From positions 1 through 18,473 of the forward strand of contig DAMBWF010000024.1 of NCBI GenBank assembly GCA_032052615.1: a stretch of DNA of 18,473 bases. The letters are read 5' to 3'. The DNA is from Pseudomonas_T sp032052615 (GTDB lineage Bacteria > Pseudomonadota > Gammaproteobacteria > Pseudomonadales > Pseudomonadaceae). The notes under the pieces were generated by a model. It was given only the letters and a program-made list of their open reading frames with translations, was not told the origin of the DNA and searched no databases. The stretch's first letter is position 1; every line of letters starts with the position of its first letter. Below, in pieces: positions 6,416 through 14,406 of the stretch. Made by a program: the position numbers and the translations under genes.

Positions 6416-7870
6416 TCAATGCGTACGGTCCGCAGCCGGTGCGGCCAGCGGCGTGATGGAAGGTTGGAAACCGCCGCCGAGCGCCTGCATCAGCAACATG
6501 GCGCTGTCGATGCGTTGCGCTTCCACGCTGGCCAGTTGGCGTTCGGCTTGCAGCAGTTGCTGCTCGACGGTGAGCGAGTCGAGGTAGCTGCCGATGCCTT
6601 CGCCGTAGCGGCGCAGGGCGATGTCATAGGAGCTGCGGGCGATGTCCCGGGCCCGTTGTTGCTGGAGGACCTGCTCGTCGAAGGCCCGCAGGCGGGTGAT
6701 GAGATCGCCGACGTCGCCCAGGGCGCGTACCAGGGTCTGGTTATAGGTGGCCACGGCGAGGTCGTAGTCGGCGTCCGCGGCGGCCAGGTCGGCGCGGCGG
6801 CGACCGCCGTCGAAGATCGGCAGCGACAGCGCCGGCCCCAGGTTGAAGTAGCGGCTGGGCGCGGCGAGCATCGCATCGCCCAGCAACGATTTCACGCCGG
6901 CGGCCAGGTTCAGGTTGAGGTTCGGGTAGAACTCGGTCTTGGTGGCGTCGATGTCCTTGGCGGCGGCTTCGACGCGCCAGCGCGCGGCCACCAGGTCCGG
7001 CCGGCGGCCGACCAGTTCGGCGGGCAGTTGCGGCGGCAGGCTCACCGCGGCGGGAGCGATCAGGGTCGGCTTCGGCAGCTCGTCTCCCCGGTCCGGCCCC
7101 TGGCCAAGCAGCACGGCGAGGCGGATGCGGGCGCTGCGCACCTGCTGTTTCGCGCCGGTGAGGGCCGCCTGGGAGGCCGCCTCGAGGCTCTGGGTCTGCT
7201 GCAATTGGTATTCGCTGTCGAGCCCGGCGGCGACCCGCCGCTGGGACAGGTCGAGCATGTCCCGGGTGCGCTTGAGGTCCTGCTCGGCGATGGCCAGATT
7301 GGTATGGGCGAGCCCAAGGTCGTTGTAGGCGCGGGCGATGTCGGTGGCGAGGGTCAGCCGCGCCGCCTGCTGGTCCACTTCGCCGGCCCGGGCGCGGCCG
7401 AGCGCCGCTTCCCAGGCATCGCGCTGGCCACCCCACAAGTCGAAGGTATAGCCGCCTTGGACCGCCAGGCCGCGCAGGGTGCTGTAGCGTTCGCCAGCGC
7501 TGGCGGGGTCGTCCACCCGCGACAACCGCGAGCGCGTCACGTCAGCGTTCAAGCCGATGTCCGGCAGACGCTCGGCGGCGGCCGCCAGTACCGCGGCGTC
7601 GGCTTGGCGGGCACGGGCGGCGGCGACTTGCAGGTCCGGGCTGGAGGCCAGCCCCTCGCGGATCAGCTCGTCCAGACGGGCATCGCCCAGACCGTTCCAC
7701 CAGTCCTCCCGTGGCCAGGCGGCGGGTGAGAGCGGGCCGGCGTAGGTACGCTCGGTCCGCAAGGCATCGGTCTCGGTGAGGTGGCCCCGAGGATGCAGGC
7801 CGTGGGAGGAAACGCAGCCGGCCAACGCCAGGGCGGCGGCCAGCGAGGCGAGTAAGGCGCGGGAATTCAT
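6416..7870 (-). CDS. Outer-membrane efflux lipoprotein (NodT/OprM family)
   Basis: A 484-residue TolC-like channel protein. The N terminus is a lipoprotein signal with lipobox LAGC and the lipidated Cys at residue 19. Two repeated outer-membrane-factor halves follow, with typical long Ala/Gln/Leu-rich helices, such as ASSPDLQVAAARARQADAAV and QVRSARIRLAVLLGQGPDRG. The second half carries FYPNLNLNLAAG and ALSLPIFDGGRRRADLAAA, classic NodT-family motifs. Its ATG overlaps the marR stop (ATGA), and emrA starts 10 bases after its end. It therefore supplies the dedicated outer-membrane exit for this EmrAB pump, an arrangement found in Pseudomonas rather than E. coli, where TolC is encoded elsewhere. 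Confidence 0.92.
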   Translation of the reverse strand: MNSRALLASLAAALALAGCVSSHGLHPRGHLTETDALRTERTYAGPLSPAAWPREDWWNGLGDARLDELIREGLASSPDLQVAAARARQADAAVLAAAAERLPDIGLNADVTRSRLSRVDDPASAGERYSTLRGLAVQGGYTFDLWGGQRDAWEAALGRARAGEVDQQAARLTLATDIARAYNDLGLAHTNLAIAEQDLKRTRDMLDLSQRRVAAGLDSEYQLQQTQSLEAASQAALTGAKQQVRSARIRLAVLLGQGPDRGDELPKPTLIAPAAVSLPPQLPAELVGRRPDLVAARWRVEAAAKDIDATKTEFYPNLNLNLAAGVKSLLGDAMLAAPSRYFNLGPALSLPIFDGGRRRADLAAADADYDLAVATYNQTLVRALGDVGDLITRLRAFDEQVLQQQRARDIARSSYDIALRRYGEGIGSYLDSLTVEQQLLQAERQLASVEAQRIDSAMLLMQALGGGFQPSITPLAAPAADRTH

Positions 7871-8328
7871 GTCGAGGGCTCTCCGCTGATGCAGGGCGCC
7901 AGCAGCTTGCGCAGCAGGCGTTGAAGTTCATCGACCTCGCCGGATTCCAGGGGCTCGATCAATTCGTTCATGGCGTCCGCGGCGATGCGCGACGCATGTT
8001 GGCTGAACTCACGGCCTTGTTCGGTCAGCGCCAGGCGGACCTGGCGGCGGTCCTCCGTGTCGCGCATGCGCATGATCAACCCCTTGCTTTCCAGGCGGTC
8101 GAGCATGCGGGTCATGGCGCCGCTGTCCAGCGCGAGCGGCCGGCACAGCGCGACCGGGCTGTTCAAGCCGTCGCGGGCCAACAGGAGTAGAACCTTGAAC
8201 TGGGCGACGGTGACGTCGTGGACCGCCAGGTGCTTGTCCAGCAAGGCATCCTTGCGTTGATTGGCGAGGTGGAACAGATGGCCCAGGGAGTAATGCAGCG
8301 GGAAGTTCTCGCGGTCGAAATATGCCAT
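7867..8328 (-). CDS. MarR-family transcriptional repressor of the efflux operon
   Basis: A 153-residue winged-helix regulator starting MAYFDRENFPLHYS. The DNA-recognition region is near residues 55-82 (SPVALCRPLALDSGAMTRML) and the wing is DTEDRRQVRLALTEQG (90-105), the standard MarR signature. N- and C-terminal helices would form the dimer interface. The frame is open to 8406, but a longer start would run through the likely promoter and operator, so Met 8328 is preferred; its ribosome site is weak. It is the first gene of the efflux operon and its stop overlaps the next start. By analogy with EmrR/MarR it probably represses its own operon and is released by small phenolic or similar ligands. 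Confidence 0.9.
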   Translation of the reverse strand: MAYFDRENFPLHYSLGHLFHLANQRKDALLDKHLAVHDVTVAQFKVLLLLARDGLNSPVALCRPLALDSGAMTRMLDRLESKGLIMRMRDTEDRRQVRLALTEQGREFSQHASRIAADAMNELIEPLESGEVDELQRLLRKLLAPCISGEPST

Positions 8329-8360
8329 TGCAGTTTCTGCCTGGTCAGATATTTCGGCGC

Positions 8361-8378
8361 ATTCTACTGCCTTGGCAG
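8361..8378 (-). promoter_or_regulatory. Putative -10 and MarR operator of the efflux operon
   Basis: On the minus strand TAGAAT (8361-8366, 5 of 6 matches to TATAAT) sits directly beside CTGCC-AA-GGCAG (8367-8378), an inverted repeat with 5-bp arms. The repeat fills the spacer upstream of the -10, where a MarR dimer would block polymerase. No convincing -35 is present. The start codon of marR is about 33 bases downstream. Confidence 0.5.
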
Positions 8379-8477
8379 CTAAGTAGAAGGTCGATTTCGA
8401 CAACAATGCGTTTTCGCGAGCCGTTTGCCGGTCTTGGAAGCAGCAAGGCGGGCCGCGACAAAGGTCAGGGAGGGGAT

Positions 8478-8498
8478 GCCACGGATTCAGGCCGTGGC
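8478..8498 (-). terminator. Hairpin after the organosulfur cluster, possible terminator
   Basis: A perfect 7-bp stem (GCCACGG with CCGTGGC) with a 7-base loop lies 20 bases beyond the amidohydrolase stop codon. No T-run follows. It separates the cluster from the marR promoter region. Confidence 0.35.
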
Positions 8499-8517
8499 GT
8501 TCCAGGGTGTGGGGCGG

Positions 8518-9363
8518 TCAGAGGCCGAACAGGCGCGCGGCGTTATCGTGGAAGAAGCGCTCCGCCACGTCCTCCCGCAACCCGAGGGCCAGTGCGTCGT
8601 CGATGCTCTGGCGGATCGGTCGAAAGCTATAGGAGGAGCCGAACAGCAACTGGTCGGCGAGAAAGCCGTTGGCCGCCTGGACGTAGGCCTCGCTGCCAGG
8701 CAAGAACAGGTACATGTCCGGCACCAGGTGGATGTTCTCGTAGCGGAACGCCACCCCCAGGGCCTGCTGCACGTTGGGCCAGTAGCCGTGATAGGCGACG
8801 AGGGGCAGGTCCGGAAAGGCCCGGGCCACGGCGGCGAGACGCCCGGGATCGTTGAAGGCGGGGTCCGGGGTGGTCGGTCCGCTCATCAGGAACAGGGGCA
8901 CGCGACGGGCTTGCAGATGCTCATAGATCGGCCAGTACAACGGGTCGTCGGGGTGCCGCGCCGGCTCGCCGAACCCCGGTTCCAGGTCGATGCCGGATAA
9001 TCCGAGCCCGTCCAGGGCGCGGTCGATCTCCGCCAGGGCGCCTTCGAGGCCCTGGAGCGCCGGGTCCACGCCGGCGATGCCGAGCAGTTCCTCGTGGCCG
9101 TGGACGATCCCGTGGATCGTATCGTTGGGCAGATGCTGGAACGGTGTATGGCGGCCCACCACCACCGCCTTGCGCAAGCCAGCCTCGCGGACTTCCCCGA
9201 GGAAGCCCTCCGGGGTCAGCGAGCGCTCGAAATGATCGTCCGGGCCGCGAGTGCCTACGCGACGGTTCAGCCAGCGGGCGGCGGCGTGGGCCGGGCTGCC
9301 TGGGGTGGCGCCGAAGAAATCGTGGAGGTAGGCCGGCCGGCAGCGCATATCGATCACCTTCAT
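8518..9363 (-). CDS. Amidohydrolase-superfamily protein lacking the usual metal ligands
   Basis: A 281-residue soluble protein with the overall pattern of the Amidohydro_2/ACMSD-like TIM barrels: a strand opening VIDM, a central GIDLEPGFGEPARHPDD, VPLFLMSG, LPLVAYHGYWPNVQQAL, and a C-terminal LLFGSSYSF (239-247) followed by FFHDNAARLFGL. Two catalytic features of the superfamily are absent. The HxH after the first strand is replaced by R-C-R (IDMRCRP), and the late Asp (usually GSDYPF) is Ser244. The start overlaps the stop of the upstream monooxygenase gene (ATGA), so the two are translationally coupled. A lactonase, hydrolase or decarboxylase role in sulfonate breakdown is conceivable, but the missing ligands make the chemistry uncertain. 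Confidence 0.75.
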   Translation of the reverse strand: MKVIDMRCRPAYLHDFFGATPGSPAHAAARWLNRRVGTRGPDDHFERSLTPEGFLGEVREAGLRKAVVVGRHTPFQHLPNDTIHGIVHGHEELLGIAGVDPALQGLEGALAEIDRALDGLGLSGIDLEPGFGEPARHPDDPLYWPIYEHLQARRVPLFLMSGPTTPDPAFNDPGRLAAVARAFPDLPLVAYHGYWPNVQQALGVAFRYENIHLVPDMYLFLPGSEAYVQAANGFLADQLLFGSSYSFRPIRQSIDDALALGLREDVAERFFHDNAARLFGL

Positions 9364-10496
9364 GCGGCGGCTCCCTTGGCGGTTGTGGCACGCACGTCGA
9401 ACGCGCCGCCGGTGAAGGCGCCTTCCACGGTGACCTTGCCCTTGCCGGGCAGCAGCGGGAAGACCAGCTCGGCGAAGCGATACGCCTCTTCCAGGTGCGG
9501 GTAGCCGGACAGCACGAAGCTGTCGACGCCCAGGTCGGCATATTCCTGCAGGCGCGCCGCCACGGTCGGCGGGTCGCCCACCAGGGCGGTGCCGGCGCCG
9601 CCGCGCACCAGGCCGACCCCGGCCCAGAGGTTGGGCGCCACTTCCAGCTTGTCGCGCTGGCCGCCGTGCAGCGCCGCCATGCGTCGCTGGCCCTCGGAAT
9701 CCATCTTCGCGTAGTTGGCCTGGGCGGCGGCGATGGTGGCGTCGTCCAGGTGGCTGATCAGTTCGTTGGCGGCGGCCCAGGCCTGCTCGCTGGTTTCCCG
9801 CACGATCACGTGCAGGCGGACGCCGAAGCGCACGCGGCGGCCATGGCGGGCGGCGCGGGCGCGCACGTCGGCGATCTTCTCCGCCACCGCCGCCGGTGGC
9901 TCGCCCCAGGTCAGGTAGGCGTCGACGTGCTTGGCCGCCAGTTCATGGGCGGCCGGCGAGGAACCGCCGAAGTACAGCGGCGGATAAGGACGCTGCACGG
10001 GCTGGAAGAAATTCTGCGCGCCCTTGACCTTCAGGTACTCGCCGTCCAGATCGACCGTCTCGCCCTGCAACACCCGGCGCCACACCTGGAGAAACTCGTC
10101 CGCCGCGGCGTAACGCTGGTCGTGGGCGAGGAACACGCCATCGGCCGCCAGCTCGGTGGCGTCGCCGCCCGGTACCACGTTGAGCAGCAGCCGGCCGCCG
10201 CTGGCCTGGTCGAGGGTGGCGGCCTGGCGGGCCGAGGCGGTGGGGTTGCCCAAGGACGTACGCAGGGCCACCAGCAGCTTGATCCGCTGGGTCACCGGCA
10301 CCAGGCTGGCGGCGGTGACCCAAGGGTCCAGGCAACTGGCGCCGGTGGGGATCAACAGGCCGTCGTAGCCCAGGCTGTCGGCGGCCACGGCGATCTGCCG
10401 CATGTAGGCGTTGGTGGCCGGGCGACCGGCGTCGGTCTTGCCCAGGTAGCGGGTGTCGCCCGAGGTGGGCAGGAACCAGAAAATATCCAGACTCAT
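9360..10496 (-). CDS. FMNH2-dependent alkanesulfonate monooxygenase, SsuD/MsuD family
   Basis: A 378-residue bacterial-luciferase-like TIM barrel. SsuD family markers run throughout: MSLDIFWFLPTSGD at the N terminus, YPPLYFGGSS, YLTWGEPPAAVAEKI, FGVRLHVIVRE and LWAGVGLVRGGAGTALVGD. The residues known from E. coli SsuD as catalytic or substrate-binding are present: the Cys (here 55, in PTGASC), the Arg-x-His of VRLHV and the Arg of GLVRGG. The stretch around the Cys differs: PTGASCLDPW instead of PTGRSCEDxW. The start at 10496 has GAGGA nine bases upstream; an upstream Met at 10580 would overlap sfnR and is less likely. It cleaves a C-S bond to release sulfite and an aldehyde, using FMNH2 probably from the msuE product. 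It lies 80 bases after sfnR, with no obvious promoter of its own. Confidence 0.88.
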   Translation of the reverse strand: MSLDIFWFLPTSGDTRYLGKTDAGRPATNAYMRQIAVAADSLGYDGLLIPTGASCLDPWVTAASLVPVTQRIKLLVALRTSLGNPTASARQAATLDQASGGRLLLNVVPGGDATELAADGVFLAHDQRYAAADEFLQVWRRVLQGETVDLDGEYLKVKGAQNFFQPVQRPYPPLYFGGSSPAAHELAAKHVDAYLTWGEPPAAVAEKIADVRARAARHGRRVRFGVRLHVIVRETSEQAWAAANELISHLDDATIAAAQANYAKMDSEGQRRMAALHGGQRDKLEVAPNLWAGVGLVRGGAGTALVGDPPTVAARLQEYADLGVDSFVLSGYPHLEEAYRFAELVFPLLPGKGKVTVEGAFTGGAFDVRATTAKGAAA

Positions 10497-10576
10497 GGGA
10501 TGCGGTCCTCGTTGCCGATAGGGAAAGGCGTTGCGCGCGGGGCGGATGGAGCGCCGCGCCGTCGGCGGCGTCGCGT

Positions 10577-11680
<1,104 letters not shown>

Positions 11681-11690
11681 GGGCATCCTC

Positions 11691-12875
11691 TCAGGAATAG
11701 AAAGTCGGGGTCGGGCGCGTCTGGTTGAGGGCCCACTCGCCGAGTTCGTGGATGCGGTAGTCCACCGGGTCGTGCAGGGTCTGGGTACGCAGGTTGCGCC
11801 AGTAGCGGTCGAGGCGCAGGGAGGCATGGGTGGCGCGGGCGCCGGTGACTTCGAACAGCCGGCTGCACAGGTCCAGCCCGGTGCGGGTCGCCGCCACCTT
11901 GGCGGTGCCGATGGCCAGGGCGAGCTGCGCCCGCTCCTCCGCGCCCAGGCGGTGCTCCTTGGCCCAGGCTTCGTCGAGCCGGGCGGCGGCCCGTTCGACC
12001 AGCAGGCGCACCCCTTCCAGGCCGACCCAGAACTCGCCGTAGTGACGCAGCACGTAGGGGTCTTCGCTGGCGTGCTGGACCTTGGCGCGGAACCAGGGCC
12101 GGCTTTCCTCAAGGGTGTACCGACGCGCCTCTTCCAGGGCGCCCTCGCTCAGGCCAAGGAAGACATGGGCGAAATGCAACTGGGCGATCAACGGGCGCAG
12201 GCAGGCGAACGGGGTACTCAAGGGGCCCGGGTCCAGCAGCAGCTCGGCTTCTTCCACCCGCACCCGCTCGAAGGTGACACTGCCGCTGTCGGTCTGGCGC
12301 TGGCCCATGTTGTCCCAGTCGTCGTGCACGGTGATGCCGGTGCGGCCGCTGGGAATGGCGGCGATCAACAGCTTGCCGTCGGCCTGCTCGTCCACCGCCG
12401 AGGCGATCAGCATTTCCGAGTCGCCCGCTCCCGAGCAGAAGCTCTTCTTGCCGGAGAACTCGCGCCAACCGTCGAAGGCCCGTGCCACGGTGCGGGTGTC
12501 CAGCGGGTTGAGGGCGTTGCCCCAGAACCAGTGCTTGCGGGCGGTCTGCTCGAACCAGGGCTGCCATTGTTCGGGCCGGGCGAACAGCCGCACCGTGGCC
12601 AGCATCAAGTGCTGGAAGCCGAAGACATGGGCCAGGGAACTGTCCACCCGGGCCAGTTCGCGCACCACGGCGAGGGTCTCGCTCCAAGAGGCCCCGAGGC
12701 CGCCGAATTGCGTGGGGATGCTCAAGGCCAGCAGACCGCTGGCGCGCAGGGCGTCGCGCTCGACCTTCGGCGTGCCGCCGCGCTGGTCGCGTTCCACCGC
12801 GGTCTCGGCGAATCGCTCGGCCAAGTGCCGCGCCCGTTGCAGCGGGCTCGATGCGGTGGGCTGGGAAAGGCTCAT
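11691..12875 (-). CDS. msuC: MsuC-like flavin-dependent monooxygenase (acyl-CoA dehydrogenase fold)
   Basis: About 394 residues of the acyl-CoA-dehydrogenase-fold monooxygenases (DszC/SfnB/MsuC group). An N-terminal helical domain includes GLLALSIPTQFGGLGASW, followed by the central beta-domain segment GKKSFCSGAGDSEMLIASAV. A C-terminal helical bundle ends RYWRNLRTQTLHDPVDYR, the FMN-binding tail typical of this group. The catalytic Glu of true acyl-CoA dehydrogenases is not expected. MsuC of Pseudomonas uses FMNH2 to oxidise methanesulfinate to methanesulfonate. The position between msuE and sfnR supports this assignment, but a related sulfur substrate is possible. The start at 12875 is chosen for AAGG seven bases upstream; the ATG at 12905 is in frame with a weaker site and lies 11 bases after the msuE stop. 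Confidence 0.82.
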   Translation of the reverse strand: MSLSQPTASSPLQRARHLAERFAETAVERDQRGGTPKVERDALRASGLLALSIPTQFGGLGASWSETLAVVRELARVDSSLAHVFGFQHLMLATVRLFARPEQWQPWFEQTARKHWFWGNALNPLDTRTVARAFDGWREFSGKKSFCSGAGDSEMLIASAVDEQADGKLLIAAIPSGRTGITVHDDWDNMGQRQTDSGSVTFERVRVEEAELLLDPGPLSTPFACLRPLIAQLHFAHVFLGLSEGALEEARRYTLEESRPWFRAKVQHASEDPYVLRHYGEFWVGLEGVRLLVERAAARLDEAWAKEHRLGAEERAQLALAIGTAKVAATRTGLDLCSRLFEVTGARATHASLRLDRYWRNLRTQTLHDPVDYRIHELGEWALNQTRPTPTFYS

Positions 12876-12916
12876 CGAAACGCCTTGGCGGGACACGGGG
12901 CTCATGGCGCGGCCGC

Positions 12917-13474
12917 TCAGGCGATCTTGCGCAGTTCGGGCGCGCCGAGCAGCGGCACGGCGCGTTCCACGGCCAGGCGGATACGGGCCTTCAGCGCCTC
13001 GCTGGCGATCCGGTAGTCGCTGAAATCGCCTTCGGTGGCATACACCCCGATGGGCAGGGTGACGGCCTGGAAGAAGCTGAACAGCGGGCGCAACTGGTGA
13101 TCGATCACCAGGGCGTGCAGCGGGCTGCCGCCGGTGGCGGCCAGCAGCACCGGGGTATCCACCAGCGCCTCCATGCCCACCAGGTCGAACAAGTGCTTGA
13201 GCAGGCCCGGATAGGCGCCGCGGTACACCGGCGAGGCCACCACCAGCAGGTCGGCGTTCTCGATGGCGCGCACCTGCTCCTCCACGGCGGCCGGCAGTTC
13301 GTCCCGGGACAGCGCGCCTCCCAGCGGACGAGCGATTTCGCTGAGTTCGACGAAGCGGAAGGTGGCCGGTACCCGCTCCGCCAGGCCGGCCAGGATCGCT
13401 TCGGCCAGGACCAAGGTGCGGGAGGGGCGGTAGGCGCCACCGGACACGGCGACGATATTCAGGGGAGTGCTCAT
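12917..13474 (-). CDS. msuE: NAD(P)H-dependent FMN reductase, MsuE/SsuE family
   Basis: A 185-residue flavodoxin-like FMN reductase. The phosphate-binding loop is VSGGAYRPSRT (about residues 9-19). The family signature ADLLVVASPVYRGAYPGLLK follows near the middle, then LLAATGGSPLHAL. It supplies reduced FMN to the monooxygenases encoded downstream, acting as the reductase half of two-component systems. The start at 13474 has AGGA eight bases upstream and about 24 bases of leader after the predicted sigma-54 start. It is first in the cluster, so it should be co-induced with msuC, sfnR and probably the SsuD-like pair. Confidence 0.88.
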   Translation of the reverse strand: MSTPLNIVAVSGGAYRPSRTLVLAEAILAGLAERVPATFRFVELSEIARPLGGALSRDELPAAVEEQVRAIENADLLVVASPVYRGAYPGLLKHLFDLVGMEALVDTPVLLAATGGSPLHALVIDHQLRPLFSFFQAVTLPIGVYATEGDFSDYRIASEALKARIRLAVERAVPLLGAPELRKIA

Positions 13475-13508
13475 GGCGAGATCCTGTCTGTGTAGGTCAT
13501 CTCACCAG

Positions 13509-13524
13509 AGCAACGCCTGTGCCA
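13509..13524 (-). promoter_or_regulatory. Sigma-54 (-24/-12) promoter of the organosulfur operon
   Basis: The minus strand reads TGGCAC-AGGCG-TTGCT, with the invariant GG and GC dinucleotides at the correct 10-base spacing and a T before TGGCAC. This is close to a perfect RpoN consensus. The predicted start near 13498 leaves a leader of about 24 bases before msuE. The third gene of the operon encodes the matching type of activator. Confidence 0.88.
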
Positions 13525-13578
13525 AGGAAAGATCTTCTCCACTTTCAAGGACTTGCGCTTTGTGCCCCGCTCCGGGGT

Positions 13579-13639
13579 GTGGCCCGGGCAACGTGATCTG
13601 CTGATGCGCTGTTGCCCGGGCAACAGTTGCCTGGGCAAC
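13579..13639. promoter_or_regulatory. Three tandem palindromes, predicted SfnR enhancer sites
   Basis: Three copies of GTTGCC-N2-GGCAAC occur at 13579-13592 (one mismatch, GTGGCC), 13611-13624 (extended to a perfect 18-bp palindrome CTGTTGCCCGGGCAACAG at 13609-13626) and 13626-13639. Their centres are about 32 and 15 bp apart. They lie roughly 88, 120 and 135 bp upstream of the predicted sigma-54 start, a normal enhancer distance. Assignment to SfnR is by position and inference; no published site is quoted. Confidence 0.7.
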
Positions 13640-13647
13640 AGTGACCC

Positions 13648-13721
13648 CGCCGAGACAAGAAGGCGAAAGCGCGCGGGCGGAGCAGGGCGAAGCCTCGCAT
13701 TGGGCTGAACTCGTCTCGGCG
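13648..13721 (+). repeat. 9-bp inverted repeat in the lemA upstream region
   Basis: CGCCGAGAC (13648-13656) is the exact reverse complement of GTCTCGGCG (13713-13721), with 56 bases between. If transcribed it could close a 74-base stem-loop ahead of lemA. A second compact repeat, GCCGGCGC-C-GCGCCGGC (13745-13761), lies 24 bases before the lemA start. Neither has a known role. Confidence 0.45.
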
Positions 13722-13785
13722 CCTCGCTTCTAAACGACAGCCTTGCCGGCGCCGCGCCGGCTCTGTTTCGGCTTCGAGGACTCCC

Positions 13786-14406
13786 ATGCTGACCTTACGC
13801 GAACCCCTCTCCCTGATCTCCCGCGCCAAGCTGACCGCGCTGATGGTGTGCTCGCTGCTGCTGGCGGGCTGCGGGGTCAACAACATCCCGCAATACGACG
13901 AACAGGTGAAATCCGCCTGGGCCCAAGTGGAGAACCAGTACCAGCGCCGGGCCGACCTGATCCCCAACCTGGTGGAGACCGTCAAGGGCTACGCCAGGCA
14001 GGAGCAGGAAACCCTGACCCGGGTGATCGAGGCGCGGGCCAAGGCCACCTCCATCCAAGTGGACGCCAGCACCCTGGACGATCCCCAGAAGCTCCAGCAG
14101 TTCGACCAGGCGCAGCAGCAGCTCAGCGGAGCCCTGAGTCGGCTGATGGTGGTGTCCGAGCGTTACCCGGACCTCAAGTCCAACCAGAACTTCCTCGCCC
14201 TGCAGTCGCAGCTCGAAGGCACCGAGAACCGCATCGCCGTGGCGCGTCGCGACTTCATCGCCGCGGTGGAACGCTACAACACCGAAATCCGCACCTTCCC
14301 CGGCCGGCTCTGGCAGATGACCCTCTACCGCGACATGCAGGTGCGCGAGAACTTCAAGGCCACCGCGCCCAACGCCGAGCAGGCGCCCAAGGTGAGCTTC
14401 CAGTAA
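13786..14406 (+). CDS. lemA: LemA family lipoprotein
   Basis: A 206-residue LemA protein. An N-terminal signal ends in a lipobox LLAGC with Cys29, so a lipidated periplasmic or outer-membrane form is likely. The LemA hallmarks are QVKSAWAQVENQYQRRADLIPNLV, containing the conserved YQRRxDLIPNLVxTVKGYA block, then the SRLMVVSERYPDLKSNQNF segment and ENRIAVARRDF. The long helices form a four-helix bundle in known structures. The biochemical role is unknown, though LemA genes frequently sit beside TPM-domain genes, as here. GAGGA lies five bases before the start at 13786. The stop codon shares one base with the start of the next gene. Confidence 0.93.
   Translation: MLTLREPLSLISRAKLTALMVCSLLLAGCGVNNIPQYDEQVKSAWAQVENQYQRRADLIPNLVETVKGYARQEQETLTRVIEARAKATSIQVDASTLDDPQKLQQFDQAQQQLSGALSRLMVVSERYPDLKSNQNFLALQSQLEGTENRIAVARRDFIAAVERYNTEIRTFPGRLWQMTLYRDMQVRENFKATAPNAEQAPKVSFQ

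Noticed and set aside
3441..7729. Long plus-strand frames (about 470-600 codons) opposite the efflux operon
   Set aside because: GC-rich antisense shadows; their His/Gln/Gly-rich products match no family, while the minus strand encodes clear EmrB, EmrA and outer-membrane channel proteins.
8329..8406. A longer marR start adding 26 residues
   Set aside because: It would translate through the putative -10 and operator and has no family support.
11687..12112. An N-terminal extension of the sigma-54 activator of about 140 residues
   Set aside because: It overlaps msuC in another frame, is Pro/Ser/Arg/Thr-rich with no domain, and the ribosome site fits the Met at 11680.
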